Shown: positions 24,205 to 32,544 of the stretch, piece after piece
Position numbering within the stretch: the first letter of the stretch is position 1
How the letters are laid out: the number at the start of each line of letters is the position of its first letter
Source: Halomicrobium urmianum
GTDB taxonomy: Archaea > Halobacteriota > Halobacteria > Halobacteriales > Haloarculaceae
Direction: 5' to 3'
Assembly: GCF_020217425.1 (NCBI RefSeq)
Contig: NZ_CP084090.1
Coordinates: forward strand, 1,178,001-1,242,000
DNA length: 64,000 nt
Program-made: the position numbers and the translations under genes
The notes under the pieces: generated by a model
Seen by the model: the letters and a program-made list of their open reading frames with translations, nothing else
The model's database searches: none
What the model was told of the DNA's origin: nothing

Positions 24205-24591
24205 ATGGAGGACGCCGGACGCGATAGCACGGGACCGCACACTCCGCCGGCCGTGCGGCCGTCGGTCGACGAGGAGGACCTCGACGTCGAGTGCTGGTGG
24301 TGTCGGGCCGTCGTCGCGTACCTGCTTGAGAGCGGGGGCGTCGCGGCGCTGGGCGCCGTCGCACGGGCCATCGCGTCGACCCGCAGCAACGCGGCGCTGG
24401 ACGAGGTCGATCCGGCGCCGGCCCGCGAGCGCCTCGTGGCGCGGCACCTCCCGGCGCTCGCGAACGCCGGGGTCGTCCTGTGGTTCGAGACGGACGACGC
24501 CGAGACGGTCGTCCTCGACGAAGAGCTGCTGGGACGGGCGACCGGCCCCGGAGACGCCCCGGGGTCGGGGGATCACATCGACCGCGAGTAG
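24205..24591 (+). CDS. Haloarchaeal winged-helix protein (DUF7344-like)
   Basis: 128 aa. A central segment, AVVAYLLESGGVAALGAVAR through ARERLVARHLPALANAGVVL, follows the pattern of the short winged-helix domain common in haloarchaeal regulators of the DUF7344 type, where a helix pair is followed by an LxHxHLPxLxxAGVV recognition helix and wing. Acidic flanks on both sides are non-conserved. It converges with the zinc-ribbon gene at 24573-24827, overlapping it by 19 bases. Probably a DNA-binding regulator; target unknown. Confidence 0.5.
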   Translation: MEDAGRDSTGPHTPPAVRPSVDEEDLDVECWWCRAVVAYLLESGGVAALGAVARAIASTRSNAALDEVDPAPARERLVARHLPALANAGVVLWFETDDAETVVLDEELLGRATGPGDAPGSGDHIDRE

Positions 24592-24827
24592 TTACAGCGC
24601 GGACAGCGCATGGAGCCGTTCCGTACGATGAGGAGGCTCTTCTCGCAGCGGTTGCACGCGTGGCTCACCGAGACGTCGCTCGCCTCCTGTGCGACCGCAC
24701 AGAGCGCGTTCTCGACCTGTGTGACCCGCCGTTCGGCCGTCTCGACGCGCTTCGTGAGTTCACGTAACTGGTCGACCACCAGCTGGCGGCGCTCCTCCTC
24801 GGCCGGCTGCTTGTATTCCGGAGACAT
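24573..24827 (-). CDS. Small coiled-coil zinc-ribbon protein
   Basis: 84 aa from the ATG at 24827 (MSPEYKQPAEEERRQLVVDQ). Residues about 10-45 form a heptad-rich helix (LRELTKRVETAERRVTQVEN), then CNRCEKSLLIVRNGSMRCPRC gives a CxxC...CxxC zinc ribbon, ending NYSRSM. The layout, coiled coil plus C-terminal ribbon, suggests an oligomeric adaptor. It is unrelated in sequence to the PRP-type mini-proteins at 19.9-22.7 kb. Function unknown. The 3' ends of this gene and the winged-helix gene overlap. Confidence 0.65.
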   Translation of the reverse strand: MSPEYKQPAEEERRQLVVDQLRELTKRVETAERRVTQVENALCAVAQEASDVSVSHACNRCEKSLLIVRNGSMRCPRCNYSRSM

Positions 24828-24980
24828 AGACGGTGGTATGCCATGTCGCCACATATACCTATTTACCAGTTGATCAGTCCCGCAGTGGGATCGACTGTCT
24901 GGTGTCCCGGCACGTGAGGGACCAGCGGGCTCGTCCGTACCGGAGGCGGCCGGCGAATATCCGAGTCGCAGTGGCGGTCC

Positions 24981-26009
24981 TCAGAGGGACCGGACCGCGT
25001 CGACGGCCTCGGGCAGCGAGGGGGCCTCGAAGACGTCCTGCCCGACGTAGGCGTTAGTGCCGGCGCAGTAGAGGTCGCGCGCGGCCCGAATCACGTCGTC
25101 GTCGAGCGGTTCGGGGGACTCCTCGCAGAGGGACTTCCAGTCGGCCACGTCCTCCTCGTCGGCGCGTTCCTTGGCCTCGCCCACGGCCTCGACCCACTCG
25201 GGCTGGGTGCGCTTGTGGTACTGGCGGACGACCTCCTTGGAGACCTGCTGGCCGTCGTAGGAGAAGCGGTTCTCGTCGAAGGTGCCGACGACGTCGGCGA
25301 CGCGGATCTCCCCCTCGTGGTAGAGGCACTCGATCTTGCCGTCCTCGTGGACGAGTCCGGCCTCGCTGGCCTGCTCGGTCACGACGTAGTTGACGGCACG
25401 GGCCAGTTCCTCCAGGCGGTCGATCGACGCCTCGCCCGCGACCGCGTCGGCCCCCTCGCGGTCGAGGTAGCGGTCCTGCTCCTCGTACTTCGTGGAGAAC
25501 TCGACCACGGGCTCGTTGAGGTCGACGACCTCGTCGGGCCACTCGTCGTGGTCGAGCCCGTGGTCGGCGGGGTCGGTGCGCTCGCGGAGCGACGAGCCGA
25601 CGGGCACGCGGTTCCGGAAGACGATCTCCAGGGGGACGAGGTAGTTCTCGCCCGCTTCCTCGTGGTAGGCGTCGTAGTCGTACTCGCCGTCCGCGAAGGG
25701 GAGGTCGGGCACCTGCGTCAGCGAGATGGCCATCTCCTCGGGCGTCGCGCCCGCGGCGAGCGCCTCGCCGAGGTCGACGGTCTCGTCGTCGATAACTACG
25801 CCCTCGTAGTGGGTGGGGATGTCGTTGGCCTCCAGCAGTTCGAAGTTGAACGCGCCCATCGTGCAGAGGGAAGCGCCCTTGTCCGGAATCTCGTCGGGCA
25901 TCTTGCCCCAGTCGAAGACCGAGTAGTCGTCGGTGAACACGAACGACCCGCGGCCCAGTTCGCCGGGGCTCGCGGGCTCGTCCACGCGAAACTCCTTGAC
26001 GCTGGTCAT
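24981..26009 (-). CDS. purC: Phosphoribosylaminoimidazole-succinocarboxamide synthase
   Basis: 342 aa. The start [40 protein letters not shown] (with the SVFD motif of SAICAR synthases), EVVVFRNR-like [20 protein letters not shown] and [20 protein letters not shown] (D-G-K-x-E) are family signatures. It joins CAIR with aspartate using ATP in purine synthesis. The protein is longer than bacterial PurC (about 240 aa), as usual for haloarchaea. It is divergent from the exchanger gene at 26094. Cytoplasmic housekeeping enzyme. Confidence 0.93.
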   Translation of the reverse strand: MTSVKEFRVDEPASPGELGRGSFVFTDDYSVFDWGKMPDEIPDKGASLCTMGAFNFELLEANDIPTHYEGVVIDDETVDLGEALAAGATPEEMAISLTQVPDLPFADGEYDYDAYHEEAGENYLVPLEIVFRNRVPVGSSLRERTDPADHGLDHDEWPDEVVDLNEPVVEFSTKYEEQDRYLDREGADAVAGEASIDRLEELARAVNYVVTEQASEAGLVHEDGKIECLYHEGEIRVADVVGTFDENRFSYDGQQVSKEVVRQYHKRTQPEWVEAVGEAKERADEEDVADWKSLCEESPEPLDDDVIRAARDLYCAGTNAYVGQDVFEAPSLPEAVDAVRSL

Positions 26010-26093
26010 TGGCGGTTCCTTTCGCTCCCGCGACTAAGCGGTTTGTGTTTCCGGGCGCGACACGCACTTTGTCCGGGCGCGCGAACCCCGTCC

Positions 26094-27098
26094 ATGAGCG
26101 TGCTGACGAACGTCGCCGTCGTGGTCGGGGCGACGGTCGCCATCTACTTCGGCAGCGGCTGGCTGGAGGGCGCGAGCGAACGGCTCTCGACGTACTACGG
26201 CCTGCCGCTGGTCGTCCAGGGCGCCGTCGTGGCCGCAGTCGGGTCCAGCTTCCCGGAGCTCGCGACCGTCGTCGTCGCGGCCCTCGCGGGGTCGTTCAAC
26301 CTCGGCGTCGGCGGCATCGTCGGCTCGGCCATCTTCAACGTCCTGGTGATCCCGGCCGTCGCCGGCATCGCGACCCCGGAGGACGTCGAGGCCAGCCGGA
26401 CGCTCGTCTACAAGGAGGCCCAGTTCTACATGATCGCGGTCTCGGCGATGGTCATCACCTTCGCGCTGGCGGTCATCTACGTCCCGGCTGCGGGCCTGCG
26501 GGGCACGGTCACGCGGGAACTCGCGGCCATCCCGCTGGCGCTCTACGGCCTCTACCTCTTCACTCAGTGGGCCGACACCGCCGAGCACCAGCCGGAGGAC
26601 CCGCCCGAACAGATCAGCGTCGTCACCCAGTGGGGGCTGCTGGTTCTGGGCCTGGCGACCATCCTCGTCGCGATCGAGGGCATGGTCCACGCGCTCCGGT
26701 CCATCGGGCATACCTACGACGCCTCGGAGTTCCTGCTGGGCATCACCGTCCTCGCCGCCGCGACGAGCCTGCCGGACACGCTGGTCAGCGTCCGGGCCGC
26801 GCGCGCCGACCGCCACGTCACCAGCCTGGCGAACGTCCTCGGCTCCAACACGTTCGACCTGCTGGTCGCGATCCCCGTCGGCGTCCTGATCGCGGGCGCG
26901 GCCACGATCGACTTCGCGGTCGCGGTGCCGATGCTGGGCTTCCTGACGCTGGCGACGGTGATCCTGTTCGCGCTCCTGCGGACCGATCTCTCGCTGTCCA
27001 CGCCGGAGGCCTACGGCCTGCTGGTCACCTACGCGCTGTTCGTCTGCTGGATGGTCGGCGAGGTACTGGGCCTGATCGACGCCGTCCCCGGCGCCTGA
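26094..27098 (+). CDS. Sodium/calcium exchanger family protein
   Basis: 334 aa from the ATG at 26094 (MSVLTNVAVVVGATVAIYFG). About ten membrane segments. Both alpha-repeats of the Ca2+/cation antiporter superfamily are visible: GSSFPELATVVVAALAG ... GGIVGSAIFNVLVIP in the first half and AAATSLPDTLVSVRAARADR ... NVLGSNTFDLLVAIP in the second. In the second repeat the ion-binding acid is Asp (LPDT) where the first has Glu (FPEL). It should exchange Ca2+ or another cation for Na+ or H+ at the cell membrane. It is followed 40 bases later by cofH; co-transcription is possible. A reading frame extending far upstream through purC is spurious. Confidence 0.9.
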   Translation: MSVLTNVAVVVGATVAIYFGSGWLEGASERLSTYYGLPLVVQGAVVAAVGSSFPELATVVVAALAGSFNLGVGGIVGSAIFNVLVIPAVAGIATPEDVEASRTLVYKEAQFYMIAVSAMVITFALAVIYVPAAGLRGTVTRELAAIPLALYGLYLFTQWADTAEHQPEDPPEQISVVTQWGLLVLGLATILVAIEGMVHALRSIGHTYDASEFLLGITVLAAATSLPDTLVSVRAARADRHVTSLANVLGSNTFDLLVAIPVGVLIAGAATIDFAVAVPMLGFLTLATVILFALLRTDLSLSTPEAYGLLVTYALFVCWMVGEVLGLIDAVPGA

Positions 27099-27138
27099 CC
27101 CGCCATGTTTTTGCCCGGGAGGACCGTCCGTCCGCTGG

Positions 27139-28491
27139 ATGGCGGACGCCTTCGAGAAGACGGCGAACGTTCCGCGGGGCGAGTTCGACTTCGACCACCG
27201 CCCCCGGACGGACCAGTCCTTCGAGAACGCGCTGGCGAAGGCCCGGAGCGGCGAGCGACTGTCGGTCGCCGACGGCGTCGAGCTGATGACGACCGGCACC
27301 GCTCGCCCGGGCATCGACCCCGAGCGCAAGGAACAGGTTCTGGAGGCGGCCGACCGCCGCCGCGCCGAGGTGGTCGGCGACGAGGTCACGTTCGTCGCGA
27401 ACCTCAACAACAACGTCACCACCGCCTGCAACACGGGCTGTCTGTTCTGCAACTTCAAGGACCGCTCCGAGCAGTTCCGCGCGGCGAACGACGACGACCA
27501 CGGCGGGTTCACGAAGACGCCGGCGGAGTCCCGCGAGATCGTCGCCGACGCGCTGGAGATGGGCATCTACGAGGTGTGTTCGGTGTCGGGACTGCACCCG
27601 GCGTTCGCGCTGGACGACGAACACCGAGAGATCCTCGAAGCGAGCGGCCGCGAGGACCTGAACTACCGCCCGCCCGAGGAGTACGAGGGGGATCCGGGCA
27701 CCTACTGCGAGCAGATCAGCGCGATGTCCGTCGGCGACGTCCACGTCCACTCGGTGACGCCCGAGGAGGCCTACCACGCCCGCCGCGGCACCGACTGGGA
27801 CTACGAGGAGGTCTACGGCCGCCTGAAAGAGGCCGGCCTCGACTCGGTGCCGGGCACCGCGGCGGAAGTGCTCGTCGACGAGGTCCGGGAGGTGATCTGC
27901 CCGGGCAAGATTCGCACCGACGAGTGGCTCGAAGCGATGGAAGCCGCGGCGAACGTCGGCCTCGATACCACCGCGACCATCATGTACGGCCACGTCGAGA
28001 ACGAGATGCACCGCGTCGTGCACCTCCAGCGAATCCGCGAGCTACAGGACCGGACGGGGGCGATTACGGAGTTCGTTCCCCTCTCGTTCGTCCACGAGGA
28101 GACGCCCCTCTACGAGGAGGGGATGGTCGAACGCGGCGCCAGCGACGCCGAGGACGAACTGATGATCGCGGTCTCGCGGCTGTTCCTCGACAATATCGAG
28201 CACGTCCAGTCCTCGTGGGTGAAGTTCGGCGACGCGAAGGGACTCAAGTTGCTCAACTGCGGGGCCGACGACTTCATGGGGACGATCCTCTCCGAGGAGA
28301 TCACCAAGCGCGCCGGCGGCGACTACGGCGAGGTCCGCTCGGTCGCCGACTACGTCGAGATGATCACCGCGATCGGCCGCGAACCCGTCGAACGCTCGAC
28401 CGATTACGAGCAGCGCCGCCGGATCGATCCGGACGACCCGCCGTTCGGTCCGACGCTCGGCCCGCGCGCCGACGGCACGCCAATGTTATGA
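27139..28491 (+). CDS. cofH: FO synthase subunit 2 (radical SAM)
   Basis: 450 aa. The radical SAM cluster motif is CNTGCLFC (C97, C101, C104). Segments FANLNNNVTTACNTGC-like, KTPAESREIVADALEMG, EVCSVSGLHPAF, DVHVHSVTPEEAYHARRG, ICPGKIRTDEWLEAMEAAAN and TTATIMYGHVE match CofH. With CofG it joins 4-hydroxybenzyl-type fragment chemistry from tyrosine to 5-amino-6-ribitylamino-uracil to make FO, the F420 chromophore. The partner cofG and cofC lie 1.5 kb away on the other strand. A perfect 11-bp hairpin begins at the base after its stop codon. Confidence 0.95.
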   Translation: MADAFEKTANVPRGEFDFDHRPRTDQSFENALAKARSGERLSVADGVELMTTGTARPGIDPERKEQVLEAADRRRAEVVGDEVTFVANLNNNVTTACNTGCLFCNFKDRSEQFRAANDDDHGGFTKTPAESREIVADALEMGIYEVCSVSGLHPAFALDDEHREILEASGREDLNYRPPEEYEGDPGTYCEQISAMSVGDVHVHSVTPEEAYHARRGTDWDYEEVYGRLKEAGLDSVPGTAAEVLVDEVREVICPGKIRTDEWLEAMEAAANVGLDTTATIMYGHVENEMHRVVHLQRIRELQDRTGAITEFVPLSFVHEETPLYEEGMVERGASDAEDELMIAVSRLFLDNIEHVQSSWVKFGDAKGLKLLNCGADDFMGTILSEEITKRAGGDYGEVRSVADYVEMITAIGREPVERSTDYEQRRRIDPDDPPFGPTLGPRADGTPML

Positions 28492-28516
28492 GGGCGACCG
28501 CGTCCCGCGGTCGCCC
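28492..28516 (+). terminator. Hairpin directly after cofH stop
   Basis: GGGCGACCGCG, a TCC loop, and CGCGGTCGCCC form a perfect 11-bp stem. The first base pairs immediately after the TGA at 28489-28491. No long T-run follows at once. It may act as a terminator or as a 3'-end stabiliser of the transcript. Confidence 0.5.
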
Positions 28517-28931
28517 AGGGACCAGTCGCGATCGTCACTGAGCAGACGAGTCGACCCGTCCGCCGCCGGGCAGTGCGACGGACGGCGGGACTGGTGCCCG
28601 GGATGGCAGTCAGAGGCGGATCCGGGCACTCCCGGATTTCCTCCCCGGGAACCTAATAATTGCGATCTATTTTCACCTCAATTTACATCAAACGTTGCCG
28701 ACGGTCGGGCGTCTGGCCGGTCGGCGGTCCGGCACGCGTCCGCCGACGCGCTCAGTCCGACGGCGTCGTAGACGCCCCGCTCCGCGAGGCCGACGTCCCG
28801 GCGGCGGTCTGGTCGCCACCGGTCGGGGCACCCTGCGTGGACGTTCGCGGGCTACCGCCCTGGCGGTTCCGCCCGGCTTCGGGGTCCGTTCTTGCGAGAG
28901 TTATTTGGCTGCTCCGCCGGTAGCGCCGCGC
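28517..28931. other. Intergenic stretch before the broken regulator
   Basis: 415 bp without a gene. An AT-rich tract at 28650-28695 (taataattgcgatctatttt) could hold a promoter. The remaining DNA is GC-rich; open frames there lack domains. Confidence 0.4.
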
Positions 28932-29597
28932 ATGCGCTACGTCGAGATGCGGGTGACGCCGCGGGAGGGGACCGCGTTCCACCCGCTCGGGGAGCGACTG
29001 GCGGAGGATTCCGACGTGATCCGCGGCGCGATCCACCAGCTGGACCTGCTGGCCGACGGGACGGCCGTCATGCTCGCCGAGGCGCGCGGTGATCAGGACC
29101 GATAAGATCCTCGAGACCAGCGAGCACGTCGTCGACTTCGCCGTCACGGGCGCAGAGGGGTGGTGGTACTCGTACACGCACTTCGAGCCGGCCCCGCTGA
29201 CGGAGCGCGTGGTTCGCCGCCGCGAGGAATCCGAGGCCATCGTGGAGATGCCCGTCGAGGTCGAGGAGGACGGGTCGCTGTTGATCACCCTCGCGGGAGA
29301 CGAGGCCAACGTCGCCGACGCGATGCCGCCAGACACGGACGCCTACGACGTGGAGATGCTCTCGACCGGCGAGCGCCCGCCCGACGGCGACGACCCCTTC
29401 GCCGACCTCACCGACCGCCAGCGGAGATCCTCGACGCTGCCGTCCGCCTGGGTTACTACCGGAATCCCCGCGAGGCCACCCACGAGGACGTCGCCGAGCG
29501 GGTCGGGACGACGGCCTCCACCGTCGGCGAACACCTCCGGAAGATCGAGTCCCGGGTGTTCTCCCGGTTCGTCCGGGAAGGCCGCGGGCCGGACTGA
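28932..29597 (+). pseudogene. Bat-like (bacterio-opsin activator) HTH-10 regulator with two frameshifts
   Basis: The product reads across three frames. Frame 1 from 28932 gives MRYVEMRVTPREGTAFHPLG ... GTAVMLAEARGD. Near 29090 it shifts to frame 2: RTDKILETSEHVVDFAVTGA ... DPFADLTDRQR. Near 29426 it shifts again: EILDAAVRLGYYRNPREATH, EDVAERVGTTASTVGEHLRK and the stop at 29595. Together these make a ~220-aa protein of the haloarchaeal family with a C-terminal HTH-10 DNA-binding domain. The two shifts cancel (+1 then -1). Frame 2 alone would end in a foreign tail. Either a young pseudogene or two sequence errors; all three pieces are otherwise well conserved. Confidence 0.8.
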
Positions 29598-29767
29598 TCG
29601 CGACGGGCCGACCCGAGACGGCGACTCCCGACCAGACGTACCAGATATATAATGTTATTTTGTGGCCGCGCCATGGTATCACAAATCGTCCTGAATGGTT
29701 TTGATACGCGTCGACGTGGAGGTTCAGTGAATACCTACACGATCGTCCCGGCATAGTACATCACTCT

Positions 29768-29775
29768 ACTTATAC
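29768..29775 (+). promoter_or_regulatory. TATA box of the small gene at 29798
   Basis: ACTTATAC lies 23-30 bases before the ATG at 29798, the normal distance for a leaderless haloarchaeal transcript. Confidence 0.45.
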
Positions 29776-29797
29776 GTGTGCGACGCCTCGTTCAGGT

Positions 29798-29938
29798 ATG
29801 AACAAGTTCCAGCACGTGAAGCTGTTCGCCGACGACCTGCGGAGAAACGTCCGAACCCGAACCGCCGCGCCGGCCCGCGGCCGCGACGCCGACGACGAGG
29901 AGGAGTCGCCCGCGAAGGTCTTCCCCGCCGGCTTCTGA
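29798..29938 (+). CDS. Small basic-acidic protein, 46 aa, function unknown
   Basis: Opens MNKFQHVKLFADDLRRNVRT, continues with an Ala/Arg stretch, then a run of acidic residues (DADDEEES) and ends PAKVFPAGF. No domain is recognised. Support comes from its good codon use, a well-placed TATA box and a clean start and stop between larger genes. It precedes the 3' end of cofG on the opposite strand by 71 bases. Confidence 0.5.
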   Translation: MNKFQHVKLFADDLRRNVRTRTAAPARGRDADDEEESPAKVFPAGF

Positions 29939-30009
29939 GCGACGCGGTCTCCCGAACGCGCTCTTTTCGACGTCGATCGGTACCCCGGTAGCCGCTGCCG
30001 TCCCCGAGG

Positions 30010-31116
30010 TCAGGGCTGGACGGGGTTCTCTCCGCGCTCCAGCACCGCGCGGTAGCGCTCGCCCGCCGCATCGTCCGCGTCGATAGCGGCGCGGATCCGG
30101 TCGGAGCACCACTCCTCGTCGACGTAACGCTCGTAGACGGGCAGGCGCTCGCGCAGGGGGACGCCGGCGCTGTCGGCGACGGCCCGCAACTCCTGCAGGG
30201 CGGGCCACTCGTACTCGGGGTTGATGTGGTCGACCGTCACCGGCGAGACGCCGCCGAGGTCGTCGATCCCGCAGTCGGTCAGGTCCCGCGCGGGCGCGAG
30301 GTTCGGCGGCACCTGGACGGACACCTCGCTGGGGAGGCCGACGCGGGCCATCGCCGTCACTCGACGCATGGTCTCAAGGTCGGGGCTGCCGCCGTCCCAG
30401 CGCTCGTTCTCGACGACGGGCTGGACGATCACTTCCTGAACGTGGCCGTGGCGTTCGTGCATCGCCCGGATGGCCAGGACGCTCTCGGCCCGGTCTCGCC
30501 AGTCCTCGCCGACGCCGACGAGGATGCCCGTCGTGAACGGGACGCCCAGTTCCCCCGCCACGTCCAGCGTGTTGAGCCGCTGGCCGGGCGACTTCGCACG
30601 GGGGCCGCCGTGGGCGCGCACGTCCGCGGTCGTCTCCAGCATCACGCCCATGGAGGCGTTGACGTCCGCGACCTCGGCCATCTGCTCGCGCGTCTGGTCG
30701 CCCGGGTTGGCGTGGGGCAGCAGCCCCTCTGCCAGCGCGATCTCGCAGGCCTCCCTGAGGTAGGAGTGGATCGAGTCGTGGCCCAGGTCGGCCAGTTGCT
30801 CGTAGATCCCGTCGTAGCGGTCGTCCGGGTCGTCGCCGAAGGTGAAGAGCGCCTCCGTACAGCCCGCGTCTGCGCCCCGGCGGCAGGTCTCGCGGACCTC
30901 GTCGGGCGTCATCAACTCGGCCTGACCCGGCGGGTCGTAGTAGGTGCAGTACGTGCAGGTGTACCGGCAGGCAGTCGTCAGCGGGACGAACACGTTCCGC
31001 GAGAAGGAGAGTTCGTCGGCGGCCGCCACGTCGTCGGGCGACGCGTCGAGCAGTCGCTCGACCTCGGCCTCGTCGATAGCGACGGCAACGTCGTACTCGT
31101 CGGCACCGGGAATCAC
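30010..31116 (-). CDS. cofG: FO synthase subunit 1 (radical SAM)
   Basis: 368 aa from the GTG at 31116 (VIPGADEYDVAVAIDEAEVE), which has a GGAG ribosome site just before it; an earlier GTG at 31122 is possible, and the longer upstream frame only reads through cofC in the wrong phase. The cluster motif is CRYTCTYC (C50, C54, C57). TYYDPPGQAELMTPDEVRET, CTEALFTFGDDPDDRYDGIY, ALAEGLLPHANPGDQTREQM and GVMLETTADVRAHGGPRAKS are CofG signatures. It works with CofH in making FO for F420. It follows cofC by 34 bases on the same strand. Confidence 0.95.
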   Translation of the reverse strand: MIPGADEYDVAVAIDEAEVERLLDASPDDVAAADELSFSRNVFVPLTTACRYTCTYCTYYDPPGQAELMTPDEVRETCRRGADAGCTEALFTFGDDPDDRYDGIYEQLADLGHDSIHSYLREACEIALAEGLLPHANPGDQTREQMAEVADVNASMGVMLETTADVRAHGGPRAKSPGQRLNTLDVAGELGVPFTTGILVGVGEDWRDRAESVLAIRAMHERHGHVQEVIVQPVVENERWDGGSPDLETMRRVTAMARVGLPSEVSVQVPPNLAPARDLTDCGIDDLGGVSPVTVDHINPEYEWPALQELRAVADSAGVPLRERLPVYERYVDEEWCSDRIRAAIDADDAAGERYRAVLERGENPVQP

Positions 31117-31150
31117 GTCCACTCCTCTGACCGCCGACGCCAAAAATGGT

Positions 31151-31765
31151 TCAGTCCTCGCCGTCGCGCCCGACGCCGGTGCGGCCGTCCGTCGCCACCG
31201 CGAACCCGCGCTCGCGGAGCCAGTCGGGCGCCTCGCCCGCGCCGTGCAGCAGCACCTCGGCGAGGTCGTCCGGTTCGTCGACGTCGACCGCCAGCCGGAA
31301 CGAGTCGACCTCGGCGACGGAGCCGACGGCGTTCGCGTTCTCGCGGTGGTCACGGATCGACGCGTCGTGGTAGTCGACGCGGAAGTCGTCGGTCCGGGCG
31401 ACGAAGGCGTTCGTCCCGCCGCCCAGCCCCGGTGCCAGTACGACACCGGCGTCGGGCGCGAACAGCCGCTCGATCGCGGCGGGCGTCGCCAGCGCGAGGT
31501 CGGCCATCACCACCGCGAGCGGCCCCGCCTCGAGGCGGTCGTTGATCGCCGGGTCCAGCGGCCGGTCGTCGACGGTCACGGGCGCGTCGCAGTCCACGTC
31601 GGCCGTGGCCAGGACCTCGACGTCGGTCTCGACGTCCGCCGCCGCTATCGCGTCCAGCACGTCGCCGAGCAGCACCGTCGCGAACTCGCGGCGCTCGTCG
31701 GGCGAGAGAACGGGAGAGAGGCGCGTTTTCGGCTCGGTGGCGTCGAACGGGACGACGACGCGCAT
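31151..31765 (-). CDS. cofC: 2-phospho-L-lactate (phosphoenolpyruvate) guanylyltransferase
   Basis: 204 aa. [20 protein letters not shown] is the nucleotide-binding start, [18 protein letters not shown] is the conserved MxDL segment and [14 protein letters not shown] the GGTN motif of CofC. It activates the three-carbon unit with GTP in F420 synthesis. The ATG overlaps the stop of the upstream membrane-protein gene by one base (TGATG), so translation is probably coupled. The gene order cetZ1, membrane protein, cofC, cofG suggests one transcript. Confidence 0.93.
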   Translation of the reverse strand: MRVVVPFDATEPKTRLSPVLSPDERREFATVLLGDVLDAIAAADVETDVEVLATADVDCDAPVTVDDRPLDPAINDRLEAGPLAVVMADLALATPAAIERLFAPDAGVVLAPGLGGGTNAFVARTDDFRVDYHDASIRDHRENANAVGSVAEVDSFRLAVDVDEPDDLAEVLLHGAGEAPDWLRERGFAVATDGRTGVGRDGED

Positions 31766-32544
31766 CAGAGCTTGCTGTACTCGTCCCCCTGGGACCGCCA
31801 GTAGTAGATCCCGCCGGCGACCAGCGCGATCACCAGCAGCGCGCCGACGGCCATCAGGGCCAGCTGCATCGTCTGCTGGGACTGCTGGGCCGACTGAGCC
31901 TTGGACTCGGCCTCCTCGGCGAGGTCCTGGGCGTTGCCGAAGTTCCCGACCTCGTACGCGGAAACAGCGTTGTCCCGGAGGTTCCCGGCCTCGTCGTGGC
32001 CGCCCGCGGCGTCGATGGCGGACTCGGCGTCCTCGATGGACTGGCGGGCCGCCCGGCTGTCCTCGGTGTAGTGGTGGGCCGTGTCGTTGCGGAACTCCTC
32101 GGCGTTGTTGCCGGTGACTCGCTCCAGCGAGGCCACCACGAACTCCTCGCGCGGTTCGTAGGTGAAGTTCTCGACCTCGGGGACCTCGCCGGTCAGTTCG
32201 ATCCGGACCTGGTCGCCGTTGTTGTCGACGCTGAGGTCGCGCTCGAAGGACTGGTCCCCGTAGGTCGTCTCCCCGTCGTCGATGGGGTTGCCGGCCCGCA
32301 GGACCGTCACGGTCCAGCCGACGTTCTCCAGTTCCGTCGTCGCGTTCAGCGTCCACTCGCTGGGCGCGTCTGTGAAGGGGTCGTCGACGGTGTAGGTGAC
32401 GCTGACCTCCTCGCCGACGGCCGCGCTGGAGGGCACCCCGTCCGCGGAGACGGAGAAGGCGCTGGCGACACCGGTGGCGAGCAGGACCACGCACAGCAGC
32501 GCCACTGCGAGCCTAGAACAGCGGGTCAAGTTCATCCTCGTCAT
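31765..32544 (-). CDS. Secreted, C-terminally membrane-anchored protein of unknown function
   Basis: 259 aa. A signal peptide ([20 protein letters not shown], about 12-31) is followed by an Ig-like beta domain (about 32-140: [36 protein letters not shown]), an Ala/Glu-rich helical stretch ([20 protein letters not shown] ... [14 protein letters not shown]) and one transmembrane helix ([22 protein letters not shown]) with a short charged tail. Most of the protein is outside the cell. Its start overlaps the 3' end of cetZ1 by 32 bases; an ATG at 32535 shortens that to 23. The tie between a tubulin homologue and a surface-exposed membrane protein is notable. No known family assigned. Confidence 0.8.
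   Translation of the reverse strand: MTRMNLTRCSRLAVALLCVVLLATGVASAFSVSADGVPSSAAVGEEVSVTYTVDDPFTDAPSEWTLNATTELENVGWTVTVLRAGNPIDDGETTYGDQSFERDLSVDNNGDQVRIELTGEVPEVENFTYEPREEFVVASLERVTGNNAEEFRNDTAHHYTEDSRAARQSIEDAESAIDAAGGHDEAGNLRDNAVSAYEVGNFGNAQDLAEEAESKAQSAQQSQQTMQLALMAVGALLVIALVAGGIYYWRSQGDEYSKL

Noticed and set aside
25215-26093. Upstream extension of the Ca2+ exchanger frame through purC
   Set aside because: The extension is the antisense of purC and has no domain; the exchanger's own start at 26094 gives the normal family N-terminus.
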